Positions 35,300-44,715 of a stretch of DNA of 48,693 nucleotides are shown in pieces (the stretch's first letter is position 1; each line of letters opens with the position of its first letter). The notes below the pieces were generated by a model, which did no database searches, was not told the origin of the DNA, and saw nothing but the letters and a program-made list of their open reading frames with translations. The position numbers were made by a program, and so were the translations under genes. Origin of the DNA: Streptomyces cinereus (GTDB taxonomy: Bacteria > Pseudomonadota > Gammaproteobacteria > Pseudomonadales > Moraxellaceae); assembly GCA_014647715.1 (NCBI GenBank), contig BMPS01000017.1:1-48693 (forward strand). Direction: 5' to 3'.

Positions 35300-35522
35300 T
35301 TCACTTACTAAATAAAGGAGACATTTACGTTACAGTCACAACATTTTTTTCTTAATAATGTTTTAGAACCAGTAACAATAGGTATTTGAACATTTAAATC
35401 CATCTTAGCCTGTGAAAACCTTACTATGTAGAATAGACATTCCATTCCCTGATAACTTCAGTCTTTTAGTCGCTTTCATTCACTTTCTAGCCACCAGCCT
35501 TACCTTATAGTTCAATATTTGT

Positions 35523-35550
35523 TTGTTAATTCTTTTGAACTCTATATAAT
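35523..35550 (+). promoter_or_regulatory. Candidate promoter of the minor pilin gene
   Basis: TTGTTA at 35523-35528 and a perfect TATAAT at 35545-35550 with a 16-base spacer. The predicted start is near 35557, 57 bases before the first ATG. Confidence 0.5.
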
Positions 35551-35613
35551 AATGAACTAAAGTCTTTTATTGTGTTATCCCATCATCACTTAACGGTAGC
35601 TTTAATAGAATGA

Positions 35614-36186
35614 ATGAATAGAATGAATAATGCAAAAACCAACGTGTTCTCAATAAAAAGACAGGGGTTTACTTTGATTGAAACAGTTGTCGTTGTGGCT
35701 GTTTTATCTATCATCGTAGCGATGGCTTCGATTACTATTACCAACAGCTTAAAGCAAATGGAAGCAAAAAGCACCGCTTCAAGCTTAATGAATTTTTTAA
35801 GCAGCGCAAAACAAGAGGCGTTGATTTATCAAAACCCTGTGATAGCCTGTGTCGCCAATGATAACTTGGCTTGCGTGACAACTGGCGGTCATCAGCTGAT
35901 TAGCTTTATCGATAAAAACAACAATAACAGCTATGAGGCAACGGTAGACAAACTCAATCATCAGCTTACGTTAGACTTGTCTTGGGGTGTGCTGACGGCA
36001 AATATCTCGCTGAATAACAACTATATTATTTTTAAGCCAGAAAACGCTAGACCCATTGGTTATATGGGTAATATTCAATACTGCCCTTTAGATGGTAAGG
36101 TCGATAATCGACTAAAGGTAAGTTTTAGTAAAACAGGCATTATTAAATATAAGCCCTACTCAGTTGAACAATTTAATTGCCCCTAA
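35614..36186 (+). CDS. Type IV minor pilin/pseudopilin (GspH/FimT-like)
   Basis: Prepilin-like protein of 190 residues. A short basic leader ends KRQG|FTLIE, so prepilin peptidase would cut after G18 and methylate F19, and the Glu at +5 (E23) needed for pilus assembly is present. A hydrophobic helix (about 19-45) and a GspH-like globular domain with a Cys pair at the end (YCPLDGKV...FNCP) follow. Such proteins prime type IV pili or type II secretion pseudopili. It stands alone, away from any pil or gsp genes. The ATGs at 35614 and 35623 lie in an ATGAAT repeat and neither has a clear ribosome binding site. It ends three bases from the pdxJ stop. Confidence 0.88.
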   Translation: MNRMNNAKTNVFSIKRQGFTLIETVVVVAVLSIIVAMASITITNSLKQMEAKSTASSLMNFLSSAKQEALIYQNPVIACVANDNLACVTTGGHQLISFIDKNNNNSYEATVDKLNHQLTLDLSWGVLTANISLNNNYIIFKPENARPIGYMGNIQYCPLDGKVDNRLKVSFSKTGIIKYKPYSVEQFNCP

Positions 36187-36189
36187 TAG

Positions 36190-36939
36190 CTAGGCTTTTG
36201 CTGTAAATGCTTTTCTCATTGCGCTCACCGCTTCGCTAAGTCCCATAAACACACTGTCTGCAATAATGGCATGACCGATGTTTAGTTCATGGATGCCATC
36301 AATATCAGCAATGGGTGCAACGTTGTCACGGGTAAGACCGTGCCCTGCATTGACCAGTAAACTTGCTTTTGCCTCGTGGGCATGAGTCACGGCTGTTTTG
36401 ATACGGGTGATTTCATGGCTAATTTTAACTTGGTCATGTTGCAAACAATAGTCAGCATAAGCGCCTGTGTGTAGTTCAATGGCATCTGCCCCGAGCGCAA
36501 TGCTTTTATCAATTTGTGCCAACTCTGGATCAATGAATAGTGATACTTGAGTGCCGACCTGATGTAACTGTTGAATCGCACTGGCTATTTTGTCCTGATT
36601 ACCAATCACATCAAGCCCGCCTTCGGTGGTCAGTTCTTGGCGTTTTTCAGGGACAAAGCACACCCAAGCTGGCTTAACATCACAGGCTATCGCAACCATC
36701 TCGTCAGTGACTGCCATTTCAAGGTTCATACGAGTCGTTATGACTTTGGCAAGCCGATAAACATCATCATCTTGAATATGACGACGATCTTCACGCAAAT
36801 GCAGCGTAATACCATCCGCCCCCGCCTGCTCACAAATTAACGCTCCTGTTACAGGATCGGGATACGCCACGCCGCGCGCTTGACGCAAGGTTGCAATATG
36901 GTCGATATTCACACCGAGTAAGGGTTGATTGCTGGTCAT
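36190..36939 (-). CDS. pdxJ: Pyridoxine 5'-phosphate synthase
   Basis: Last step of DXP-dependent vitamin B6 synthesis: condenses 1-deoxy-xylulose 5-phosphate with 3-amino-1-hydroxyacetone 1-phosphate. The 249-residue TIM barrel begins [15 protein letters not shown], then [16 protein letters not shown], and ends with [11 protein letters not shown] and ELNIGHAII, all diagnostic. AGGGAATGTC precedes the ATG. It is the last gene of the lepA-to-pdxJ cluster, 39 bases after recO. Confidence 0.97.
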   Translation of the reverse strand: MTSNQPLLGVNIDHIATLRQARGVAYPDPVTGALICEQAGADGITLHLREDRRHIQDDDVYRLAKVITTRMNLEMAVTDEMVAIACDVKPAWVCFVPEKRQELTTEGGLDVIGNQDKIASAIQQLHQVGTQVSLFIDPELAQIDKSIALGADAIELHTGAYADYCLQHDQVKISHEITRIKTAVTHAHEAKASLLVNAGHGLTRDNVAPIADIDGIHELNIGHAIIADSVFMGLSEAVSAMRKAFTAKA

Positions 36940-36978
36940 GACATTCCCTATTTTGTCTATGATTGATACTGAGTAAGC

Positions 36979-37734
36979 TTATTGATATTGGGTAAGCTGC
37001 TGCCAAAGTTCTCGGCTTTGCAAGGTTTGATAATTGAGTAAATTATCCATCAAATGGCGGTGCATGACACTGATGCTATTGACCAATTGTTTGGCTAAAT
37101 CAAAATCTTGTTGCATCATTTGGTTAAAGCGCGTTTCATCTTGCAAACATTGATACCAAGTTAGCAGCTGCTCACCTGTTAATGCTATGTCCGGTTTATC
37201 CAAGGGTAAAACTGGCATAAATCCTTGCTGTAGCTGGTATTGATAACGCTGCGATGGGACTATTAAATCCCCCAACGCATCTTTAGCAAAATCGAACCCA
37301 TAGCCTAATTGTTCAAACAATACATTTTCAAAGCGTCTTAAATACCACTTTAAACGGGTCATATCATATGGCGATTGCGCTGGGTCGACAAACAACGTTG
37401 CCATGTTTGCAACGCACTGCTGATATGCTTGCCATATCTCAGCAAACGGCTCTTCAACAGGCAATAGTTTTTGCAGAATCTCGTTAAGATACATGCCTGC
37501 ATACAGGCTTTGTCCTGTGAGGGTAATGTGATTTTGCAAAATTTGGCTTTGACTAAAGGTTTTTAGGCTGTTTTTACCATTGCCAAAAAATTGTATGGCG
37601 ACAAATAGCGGTAAGTTTTTTTTACCGATACCATGTACTACGCCCCATTCTTCACTAAACAGGTAAACCAAACTACGGCTTTCACCATACGGCTTCTGGT
37701 GCAGAATATAACCTGTTAGCAGTTGATTGCGCAT
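36979..37734 (-). CDS. recO: DNA repair protein RecO
   Basis: Loads RecA onto SSB-coated single-stranded DNA with RecR in gap repair. The 251-residue protein starts with the OB-fold (GYILHQKPYGESRSLVYLFSEEWGVVHGIGKK) and has a helical C-terminal domain; no zinc Cys cluster is seen, as in E. coli RecO. Sequence conservation is low, so position after era and before pdxJ supports the call. The ribosome binding site is poor. Confidence 0.93.
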   Translation of the reverse strand: MRNQLLTGYILHQKPYGESRSLVYLFSEEWGVVHGIGKKNLPLFVAIQFFGNGKNSLKTFSQSQILQNHITLTGQSLYAGMYLNEILQKLLPVEEPFAEIWQAYQQCVANMATLFVDPAQSPYDMTRLKWYLRRFENVLFEQLGYGFDFAKDALGDLIVPSQRYQYQLQQGFMPVLPLDKPDIALTGEQLLTWYQCLQDETRFNQMMQQDFDLAKQLVNSISVMHRHLMDNLLNYQTLQSRELWQQLTQYQ

Positions 37735-37744
37735 AGTAGCTTAT

Positions 37745-37776
37745 TTGCCTTATTTCTTAGTTGCCTTATTGCTTAG
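37745..37776. repeat. Sixteen-base tandem duplication at the era stop codon
   Basis: TTGCCTTATTTCTTAG (37745-37760) is followed directly by TTGCCTTATTGCTTAG (37761-37776), one mismatch. The second copy contains the era stop codon and the first fills the gap before recO. Confidence 0.85.
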
Positions 37777-38822
37777 TAGCCCAAGCTCGTTAGCGCACGC
37801 TCATCATCTGACCAGCCTTTTTTGACTTTGACCCACAGCGTCAGCATCACTTTTTTATCAAACATTTTTTCCATGTCTTGGCGCGCTTCGATGCCGATTT
37901 GTTTGATTTTTTCGCCTTTATCACCGATGACAATCACTTTTTGACCTTGACGCTCGACAAAAATCGTGGCATCGATAAAGGTTACAGCTTTACGCCATTT
38001 GCCTGTTTTTGGGTCTTGATGCGCGGGCTCATCCTTGAAGGTATCAATTTGTACCGTTAAATCATAAGGAATCTCATCGCCTGATGCCCGCATCACTTTT
38101 TCACGAATGATTTCACTGGCTAAAAAGCGCTCCGAACGGTCAGTGACCTGCTCTGCATCATAGATTGGCGCTGCAATCGGTAAATGCTTACCGATGACTC
38201 GTACTAGCTCATCTAAGTTATGCGCACGTAATGCAGATACGGGCACGATATCGCTAAATACTTGGGTGTCATGCAGTTTTTGTAGTAGCGCGAACAGCTG
38301 AGCTTCGTCCTTAATGGTGTCGCTTTTATTAACCACTGCAATCACAGGGACACCCAAATTTTGCACTTTAGCAAACACCAGCTCATCATCTTCCACCCAT
38401 TTTAGGCTATCAATCACAAACAATACCGCATCAACGTCTGCCAAAGCCGAGGTTGCTGCTTTATTCATACGCTCATTGATAGCGCGCACTTCGCGGCTAT
38501 GGATACCTGGGGTATCAACAAAAATTGCTTGTAGTTGCTCGTTGGTCAAAATTCCCATAATGCGATGGCGGGTAGTTTGAGGTTTTCGCGAGGTAATCGA
38601 CAATTTTTGACCCAACACATGATTCATTAACGTTGATTTACCCACGTTTGGACGTCCAACAATGGCTACATACCCCGTGCGAAAATCCACCGCACGCGCG
38701 GGCGCTGAATCACTTTGCCCACTGAAAAATTGACTGATAACATCCTGGTTGTTGTCCGCTGATGGATTGTCGACAGCTGGGTCAGTGGTTGTTTGTTGGG
38801 TAGCATCTGCTTGGTTAGACAT
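37773..38822 (-). CDS. era: GTPase Era
   Basis: Essential GTPase that binds the 3' end of 16S rRNA during 30S assembly. In 349 residues: a Gln/Thr/Asp/Asn-rich N-terminal extension of about 45 residues, then the G domain with GRPNVGKS (56-63), DTPGIH and NKSD, and a type 2 KH domain at the C-terminus (VIGDKGEKIKQIG). E. coli Era has 301 residues, so the extension is extra. A longer frame opens at an ATG six codons earlier (38840) without a ribosome binding site; I prefer 38822. rnc lies upstream with a 100-base gap. Confidence 0.96.
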   Translation of the reverse strand: MSNQADATQQTTTDPAVDNPSADNNQDVISQFFSGQSDSAPARAVDFRTGYVAIVGRPNVGKSTLMNHVLGQKLSITSRKPQTTRHRIMGILTNEQLQAIFVDTPGIHSREVRAINERMNKAATSALADVDAVLFVIDSLKWVEDDELVFAKVQNLGVPVIAVVNKSDTIKDEAQLFALLQKLHDTQVFSDIVPVSALRAHNLDELVRVIGKHLPIAAPIYDAEQVTDRSERFLASEIIREKVMRASGDEIPYDLTVQIDTFKDEPAHQDPKTGKWRKAVTFIDATIFVERQGQKVIVIGDKGEKIKQIGIEARQDMEKMFDKKVMLTLWVKVKKGWSDDERALTSLGY

Positions 38823-38937
38823 AAAGTGGGATCTCAACATTGGTTTAAAGGGTACAAATTATTGTAGAAGAGTTTTGAGCAAATTTCAGTAAGCATTTCA
38901 TCAAATTTGGGTGTTGACAGTATAGCAGGTTGGCAAA

Positions 38938-39723
38938 TTAGCGCAGCGGAGGTAGCAAATCACTGATTTTAGTCAGCATGGCTTCGGCACAGCGCTGCTC
39001 GGCAATACGGCGACTTTCACCTTGGGCTGTGACTGACGCTTGGGTTGGCGCTATGGGTTTGGCGGTTTTATTGTCAAAAATAATTTCGACTTGGCAGCTG
39101 ACCACAAAAATTTGATTGGGTGCATTGCCAATGGTTTCGGTCACTTCATAGCGTGGCAGCGCAAGTTGGTGTGCTTGCAACAGCTCTTGTAAACGGCTTT
39201 TGGCATCTTTTAGCACTTTTTGTTCTTTCACTTTTTCGAACAAATCTTCAAACCATGTCAGTACACAAGCTTTAACCGTATCAAAATTTTGACTATCAAG
39301 ATAAATAGCGCCAATCAAGGCTTCAACGCTATCTGCCAAGATTGAGGCGCGCTGACGACCACCGCCTTTACGCTCGCCCACCCCTAAAATCAAATAATCT
39401 GACAAATTGAGCTGCTTTGCAATAATCACCAAGGTTTCTTCGCGCACAAGCGACGCACGTAAGCGACTGAGCCGACCTTCATTATAGTCGGGATAGCGCA
39501 AAAATAAGGCTTCTGCGATGATCACACCGAGCAATGCATCTCCCAAGAACTCTAATCGCTCATAATTGTGTTCGCTATCAAATGAGCGATGCATGAGTGC
39601 CATAATGGGTAAATTTACATTATCAAACTGATAACCCATTTGATAAAACAGTGCGGTTAATTGACGCACTTGTGGCGGTAGTTTTTTGAGATTAAAGGTA
39701 GGGATAGGGATTGGTAAATTCAT
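38938..39723 (-). CDS. rnc: Ribonuclease III
   Basis: Double-strand-specific endoribonuclease that processes rRNA precursors and some mRNA leaders, including pnp in E. coli. The 261 residues have the catalytic signature ERLEFLGDALLG with E58 and D62, the second acidic pair D131 and E134 in DSVEALIGAIYLD, and a C-terminal double-stranded RNA-binding domain (about 172-255). The frame opens three codons earlier at TTG; the ATG at 39723 has GAAGCAG upstream. It is longer than E. coli RNase III (226), mainly at the N-terminus and in the RNA-binding domain. Confidence 0.97.
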   Translation of the reverse strand: MNLPIPIPTFNLKKLPPQVRQLTALFYQMGYQFDNVNLPIMALMHRSFDSEHNYERLEFLGDALLGVIIAEALFLRYPDYNEGRLSRLRASLVREETLVIIAKQLNLSDYLILGVGERKGGGRQRASILADSVEALIGAIYLDSQNFDTVKACVLTWFEDLFEKVKEQKVLKDAKSRLQELLQAHQLALPRYEVTETIGNAPNQIFVVSCQVEIIFDNKTAKPIAPTQASVTAQGESRRIAEQRCAEAMLTKISDLLPPLR

Positions 39724-39816
39724 CTGCTTCAAATTGTTAGAAAAGTATTCGCCATTTAAATCATCACATGGCCATCACTTACTTAAGATTGGGGCTATAA
39801 GCTCAATAACTAATAA

Positions 39817-40209
39817 CTATTGCTTGGCGACTTTGGCATCTTCTGCGCTAATGGTATCTTCAAAGCGATTGACGATGTCGACGTTACCAAAAAAGTTGTT
39901 TGCTTCATCGTATGTCAGTTTCACTGACATCGCACCTGGCGTATTATCCACCACTTCCACGACGTCCTCTGCCTTTTGGCTCGCACCGTTAATATTCCAT
40001 TGGGAATTGACGTTACCTAAAAAATCTTTGACACTTTCTTTGTTGTCATTGGACTTTTTGAGTTCAAAAGCCAACGATTTTTTGAGTTGGTAGTGACCGA
40101 CTTGGGCAGGGATAATGGCTAAACCGAGTTTGGCACACACGACGATGAGTACAATCATAATCACGATACCCGTGACGCTGGCGCCGCGCTGATGACTTGG
40201 TAGGTTCAT
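39817..40209 (-). CDS. DUF4845 membrane protein
   Basis: Small membrane protein of unknown function found between lepB and rnc in many gammaproteobacteria and betaproteobacteria. The 130 residues have an N-terminal QRGASVTGIVIMIVLIVVCAKLGLAIIP segment, which is pilin-like in look but lacks a prepilin cleavage site, and a small periplasmic domain. A frame seven codons longer exists, but AAGGAG lies inside it, nine bases before the ATG at 40209, so that ATG is the start. Confidence 0.88.
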   Translation of the reverse strand: MNLPSHQRGASVTGIVIMIVLIVVCAKLGLAIIPAQVGHYQLKKSLAFELKKSNDNKESVKDFLGNVNSQWNINGASQKAEDVVEVVDNTPGAMSVKLTYDEANNFFGNVDIVNRFEDTISAEDAKVAKQ

Positions 40210-40316
40210 GCCGTATTCTCCTTTTACCATCGCTCAAGATAGGTTAATGTAAGCTTTAGTTAATTAAATATTCTCAACAACAAAGGCTTTGATATCCAAT
40301 TTTTTAAAGTAAGTGG

Positions 40317-41222
40317 TTAGTGTATTGCGCCATTGCGATTAAAGGTGGGTAGACTTAATCCACTGGCTTTGTGCGTCCACACATACACGGCTTTACCCGC
40401 TAGGTTCTCATCAGGTACAAACCCCCAAAAACGACCATCAGCACTGCGATCACGGTTATCGCCCATCACAAAATACTGTCCTTTAGGCACTGTTAGTTGC
40501 CATTGTTGACCTTGGCTCGCCATCAATTGAGGTGAGGCTTGCTGCAAAAAGCTGGCATATTGAAACCAATTTTTGTCACCCAAATAGCGCACCAAATGTT
40601 GATGATTACTGCTGGGCGATTCTTGCACATACTGGGCTGTTTGTTCTTCTTGATTGCCCAGTTGCGCTGCTTGCTCAGCTGTCACAACCTCACCGGTCTC
40701 GGTTTTACCTGGCGGATATAGCTGCGCTGTCATCTTAGGGTCAGGGGTAAAGTTTGCTGGCGTGGTGGCAATCGCTTTGCCATTGACGCTTAACTGCCCG
40801 TTGTTAAAACTCACCGTATCTCCACCCACGCCAATCACCCGCTTGATATAATAAATTTTTGGGTTCTCAGGATAGCGAAATACTACCACATCACCATGCT
40901 GTGGCGCGCCCAAATCAAGCACCTTGGTATTCACCAGTGGCAAACGGATACCATACGCGTATTTGTTAACCGCAATAAAGTCACCCGTATACAGGGTTGG
41001 CACCATGGATGATGATGGGATATTAAATGGCTCAATCAAAAACGAGCGCACTACAAGCACAATCGCTAAAATCGGAAAAAAATCATACGCCCATCGCACC
41101 GGCGCAGTCGATTTTTCCAATCCTTTGCTTTGCTTTTGCTTTAGTAACAATTTATCCAGTAGCCAAATAGCGCCCAAAATCAAGGTCGCAGGGACAAGAA
41201 TCAAATTAAAATCAAAATCCAT
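40317..41222 (-). CDS. lepB: Signal peptidase I
   Basis: Inner-membrane protease that removes signal peptides from exported proteins. In 301 residues: two N-terminal membrane segments (about 5-25 and 48-66), then the periplasmic catalytic domain with nucleophile S72 in IPSSSMVPTL, general base K127 in YYIKRVIGVGGD, and MGDNRDRSADGRFWG near the end. A Gln-rich insert lies at about 165-220. GAGGC precedes the ATG, eight bases after the lepA stop. Confidence 0.97.
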   Translation of the reverse strand: MDFDFNLILVPATLILGAIWLLDKLLLKQKQSKGLEKSTAPVRWAYDFFPILAIVLVVRSFLIEPFNIPSSSMVPTLYTGDFIAVNKYAYGIRLPLVNTKVLDLGAPQHGDVVVFRYPENPKIYYIKRVIGVGGDTVSFNNGQLSVNGKAIATTPANFTPDPKMTAQLYPPGKTETGEVVTAEQAAQLGNQEEQTAQYVQESPSSNHQHLVRYLGDKNWFQYASFLQQASPQLMASQGQQWQLTVPKGQYFVMGDNRDRSADGRFWGFVPDENLAGKAVYVWTHKASGLSLPTFNRNGAIH

Positions 41223-41230
41223 ACTTGCCT

Positions 41231-43036
41231 CTACGACTGGTTATCCACTTTTAATACCGCCAAAAACGCTTCTTGTGGAATCTCAACACGTCCCACTTGC
41301 TTCATGCGTTTTTTACCTTCTTTTTGCTTTGACAGTAGTTTTTTCTTACGCGACACGTCACCGCCATAACATTTGGCAAGTACGTCTTTACGCATGGCTT
41401 TGACGGTACTACGGGCAATGATTTGGCTACCAATTGCCGCTTGAATAGCCACATCAAACATTTGACGCGGAATCAATTCTTTCATTTTTTCAACCAGCTG
41501 ATTACCGCGATAGCGCGCTTGCTCAGCATGACAAATCATCGCCAATGCATCAACTTTTTCGCCATTAATCAGCACATCTACCCGCACCAGTTTATCTGTT
41601 TCAAAGCGCTCAAAACCGTAATCAAGTGACGCAAAGCCACGTGACACCGATTTTAGACGGTCAAAAAAGTCCATGACCACTTCACCCATCGGAATATCAA
41701 AGGTCAACTGCACTTGCTGTCCCATGAACTTCATATCAACTTGGATACCACGACGCTCGATACATAATGTCATCACGTTACCCAAATAATCGGGGGGCAC
41801 CAGAATGTGACAGCGCGCAATCGGCTCACGAAACTCATCAATCAGACCTGGGTCAGGCATTTTTGATGGGTTATCGATTTGGATAATCTCACCACTCCGT
41901 TTTTTGATTTCGTAGATAACTGTCGGAGCCGTGGTAATCAAATCTAAATCGTATTCACGCTCAAGACGTTCTTGGATGATTTCCATATGCAGCATCCCCA
42001 AGAAACCACAGCGAAAACCGAACCCAAGTGCATCAGAGGTATCAGGCTCAAAAAACAACGCAGCATCATTGACTTGCAGTTTTTGTAGCGCTTCACGAAA
42101 CGCCTCAAAGTCACTCGAGTCGACAGGGAACATACCGGCATAGACTTGTGGCTTGACCTTTTTAAACCCTGGTATGCTATCTACATCTGGAGTTTTGGCA
42201 AGGGTAATGGTATCACCCACAGGCGCACCACCAATGTCTTTGATACCAGCAATCACAAACCCCACTTCGCCGGCTTCTAAGATATTGGTCTCAAAAGATT
42301 TTGGGGTAAATACCCCAATTGACGTCACAATATGCGTGCCTTTGGTGGATTTGATATGGATTTTATCGTCTTTTTTGAGCGTGCCTTGACGCACACGTAC
42401 CAGTGACACAACCCCAAGATAATTGTCAAACCATGAGTCAATAATTAACGCTTGCAAAGGGGCATCACGGTCGCCTTCAGGCGCGGGAATACGTTCAACA
42501 ATCGCTTGTAGTAAATCATCCACGCCCACCCCTGTCTTGGCAGAAACGCGCGGTGCATCCATTGCTTCAATCCCGATAATGTCTTCGATTTCTTGAATCA
42601 CGCGCTCGGGATCCACTTGCGGTAAGTCAATCTTGTTGAGTACCGGTAATACTTCAAGCCCCTGCTCAATCGCGGTATAACAGTTGGCAACCGACTGCGC
42701 TTCTACGCCTTGCGCGGCATCAACCACCAGCAAAGCGCCTTCACAAGCCGCCAGTGAACGCGACACTTCATACGAAAAATCGACGTGCCCTGGGGTATCA
42801 ATAAAGTTAAATTGGTATTTGTCACCGTTTGGGTGGTTATAATACAGCGTGACAGATTGGGCTTTAATGGTAATACCGCGCTCGCGCTCAATATCCATCG
42901 AGTCAAGTACTTGCGCCTGCATTTCACGTGCTTGTAGACCCCCACACATTTGGATAATGCGGTCGGCAAGCGTGGATTTACCGTGGTCAATATGGGCAAT
43001 AATAGAAAAATTACGAATATGAGATAAGGCGGTCAC
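41231..43036 (-). CDS. lepA: Elongation factor 4 (LepA)
   Basis: Ribosomal GTPase involved in translation initiation and 30S biogenesis. The 601 residues contain [18 protein letters not shown] (G1), DTPGHVDF (G3), NKIDLP (G4), EF-G-like domains II, III and V, and the LepA-specific C-terminal domain ending [20 protein letters not shown]. The start is a GTG (43036) with AGGTAATT upstream; no ATG lies close by in frame. It opens the lepA-lepB-DUF4845-rnc-era-recO-pdxJ cluster. Confidence 0.97.
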   Translation of the reverse strand: MTALSHIRNFSIIAHIDHGKSTLADRIIQMCGGLQAREMQAQVLDSMDIERERGITIKAQSVTLYYNHPNGDKYQFNFIDTPGHVDFSYEVSRSLAACEGALLVVDAAQGVEAQSVANCYTAIEQGLEVLPVLNKIDLPQVDPERVIQEIEDIIGIEAMDAPRVSAKTGVGVDDLLQAIVERIPAPEGDRDAPLQALIIDSWFDNYLGVVSLVRVRQGTLKKDDKIHIKSTKGTHIVTSIGVFTPKSFETNILEAGEVGFVIAGIKDIGGAPVGDTITLAKTPDVDSIPGFKKVKPQVYAGMFPVDSSDFEAFREALQKLQVNDAALFFEPDTSDALGFGFRCGFLGMLHMEIIQERLEREYDLDLITTAPTVIYEIKKRSGEIIQIDNPSKMPDPGLIDEFREPIARCHILVPPDYLGNVMTLCIERRGIQVDMKFMGQQVQLTFDIPMGEVVMDFFDRLKSVSRGFASLDYGFERFETDKLVRVDVLINGEKVDALAMICHAEQARYRGNQLVEKMKELIPRQMFDVAIQAAIGSQIIARSTVKAMRKDVLAKCYGGDVSRKKKLLSKQKEGKKRMKQVGRVEIPQEAFLAVLKVDNQS

Positions 43037-43150
43037 AATTACCTACTAACAAAAAAGTATATGATTAAATTTTTAGAAAAATAGCCTTATTGTAACGTAT
43101 TTTTCTACAATCACCTACTGAATTTATTGTGACAGCTTTTGGGAGGTCAT

Positions 43151-43197
43151 AAAAAAAGATAAGCTTTGGGTGTCAATATCTGTTGCAAACCCAAAGC
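43151..43197 (-). terminator. Terminator of the YjdM gene
   Basis: GCTTTGGGT (43163-43171) and ACCCAAAGC (43189-43197) form a perfect nine-base-pair stem with a 17-base loop; on the minus strand a T-rich tract (TTATCTTTTTTT) follows. The loop is long. Confidence 0.65.
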
Positions 43198-43225
43198 CCC
43201 AAACAAAGCCCAAGCCCTTCCAAAA

Positions 43226-43591
43226 CTAGGCTTTTTTGACGACGCTGGATTTGAGTTTCATGGCGCCAAAACCGTCAATTTTACAATCAATATCATGATC
43301 ATCGGGCGCATCATGGAGCAGGCGAATGGATTTGACTTTGGTGCCAACTTTAATGGGGGTGCTTCCGCCTTTGACTTTTAAGTCTTTAATAACTGTTACA
43401 CTATCCCCATCTTGTAGCACATTGCCGACGGCATCTTTAATAACTTGTTCGCTGGCTGCTTCGGTTTCGCCCGCCTGCCATGCCTGCTGCTCTGCTTCAA
43501 AGCCACACAGCGGGCAAATCAATAAATCGCCATCTTGGTATGTATAGTTTTCTTTACACTTGGGGCATGGGGGATAGGCAGGTAAACTCAT
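43226..43591 (-). CDS. yjdM: YjdM/PhnA-family zinc ribbon protein
   Basis: Widely conserved protein named after an early link with alkylphosphonate genes; its real function is unknown. The 121 residues have an N-terminal zinc ribbon with C9/C12 (CPKC) and C26/C29 (CPLC), and a C-terminal SH3-like domain (about 55-120) with [17 protein letters not shown] and KSIRLL...[13 protein letters not shown] typical of the family. It stands alone, opposite to ygfZ. Confidence 0.93.
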   Translation of the reverse strand: MSLPAYPPCPKCKENYTYQDGDLLICPLCGFEAEQQAWQAGETEAASEQVIKDAVGNVLQDGDSVTVIKDLKVKGGSTPIKVGTKVKSIRLLHDAPDDHDIDCKIDGFGAMKLKSSVVKKA

Positions 43592-43817
43592 AGCACACGC
43601 TCAATTATCTGAGAAAAAATTTAACAGTTGTTAGGTGGGATATTGTACGCGATAAGTCACCCCAATAATAGTAATGAGCTAGCATAGAAAACGCTCTGAC
43701 AAATGACCTAGTAACAGCACTTAGTCAAGCATAACCTAATAAAGCATGATTGCAGTCCGAGCCCAATTGTGCAAAACTTTGATTATAATTTTTTTAGCAA
43801 ATAAAAAGAGAGCCACC

Positions 43818-44546
43818 ATGACAGATTTCGTCGTCTTTGATATAACCGGTGCCGATGCCCAAAAATTCTTGCAAGGACAATTAACCTGCAACGTCAGCAA
43901 ACTGAGCGACCAATTCCAAGCGACCGCGATTAGTAATCTCAAAGGGCGCGTTGCGTTGGGTATTTGGATTAGAAAAATAGCGGATGACGCTTACCAAATC
44001 GTCATCAGCCAAGACTGCGCCGATGAGTTTGCCAAACATATCAAAAAATATGCGGCGTTCTCAAAACTCACCCTATCAAACCCACGTGATATTTTTGCGG
44101 TTGTTGACAATGGGGTACCTAGTTTTAGCGAATCAGAGAATGGCTCTGACACCGACGCTAACCGCAAAGCATGGCAAAAAGCGAGCATCGCTACAGGCAA
44201 TTACTGGATTGTCAAAACCACCGCAGGCTTGTGGCAACCCCAAGAGTTGCGTCTACACCAACACGGCGGGGTTGACTACGATAAAGGCTGTTATTTAGGT
44301 CAAGAAATCATTGCGCGGTTATATTTTAAAGCCAGCCCAAAAGCTTGGCTCCACCGCGTAGCAGGTACCGGTGATATACCTAACGCAGGTGAAAAAATTG
44401 GCAACGTGGACGTGGTCAATAGCATTGCTACTGACACAGGTTTTGAAGCCTTGGTGGTGGCACGTCCCGATGATATTGCCGCCAGTAACCTGACCATTCT
44501 TGAGTTACCTCAAGCACTGCAACAACCAGTTGCGCGCCAACATTAA
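43818..44546 (+). CDS. ygfZ: tRNA-modifying/Fe-S maturation protein YgfZ
   Basis: Folate-binding protein related to the glycine cleavage T protein; helps synthesis or repair of certain Fe-S enzymes. The 242 residues carry the diagnostic KGCYLGQEI (156-164) with the essential C158. It is shorter than E. coli YgfZ (326), with a trimmed C-terminal barrel. The frame extends upstream to 43746, but the ATG at 43818 has AGAGAGCC upstream and starts the family sequence. A bidirectional terminator follows. Confidence 0.93.
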   Translation: MTDFVVFDITGADAQKFLQGQLTCNVSKLSDQFQATAISNLKGRVALGIWIRKIADDAYQIVISQDCADEFAKHIKKYAAFSKLTLSNPRDIFAVVDNGVPSFSESENGSDTDANRKAWQKASIATGNYWIVKTTAGLWQPQELRLHQHGGVDYDKGCYLGQEIIARLYFKASPKAWLHRVAGTGDIPNAGEKIGNVDVVNSIATDTGFEALVVARPDDIAASNLTILELPQALQQPVARQH

Positions 44547-44598
44547 ACACCCACCAAACTTGATTAACGTAAATGTGTTAAAAGAAAGAGGTTAAACT

Positions 44599-44627
44599 AA
44601 AAAAGGCATTTCACTGATGCCTTTTTT
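44599..44627. terminator. Bidirectional terminator between ygfZ and the HI0933-type gene
   Basis: AAAAAAGGCAT (44599-44609) and ATGCCTTTTTT (44617-44627) form a perfect 11-base-pair stem with a seven-base loop and T tracts both ways. Confidence 0.88.
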
Positions 44628-44649
44628 AGCCATTTTTTTAGGTTTATCA

Positions 44650-44715
44650 ATACCTAACCCACTTCAAACCTAAACCATTTTATAGCTAAACCTCTTTATA
44701 CCTAAACCACTTCGC
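44650..44715. repeat. Degenerate short tandem repeat
   Basis: Four diverged units of 15-18 bases built on CCTAAACCACTT lie in a row and run into the 3' end of the flavoprotein gene. Confidence 0.55.

Larger units (their letters stand above)
34943..35613. other. Long intergenic region ompA to minor pilin
   Basis: No gene is visible in 671 very AT-rich bases. It holds an ompA promoter candidate (35004-35032), an eight-base inverted repeat (35272-35299), an AAGGAG run at about 35325 that is not followed by a usable start codon, and a pilin promoter candidate (35523-35550). Much of the space may be ompA regulatory DNA. Confidence 0.5.

Noticed and set aside
39817-40209. DUF4845 protein as a pilin
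   Set aside because: It has QRGASVTGIV followed by a hydrophobic helix, but no Glu at +5 after the Gly, so it is not a prepilin; the lepB-rnc position fits DUF4845.
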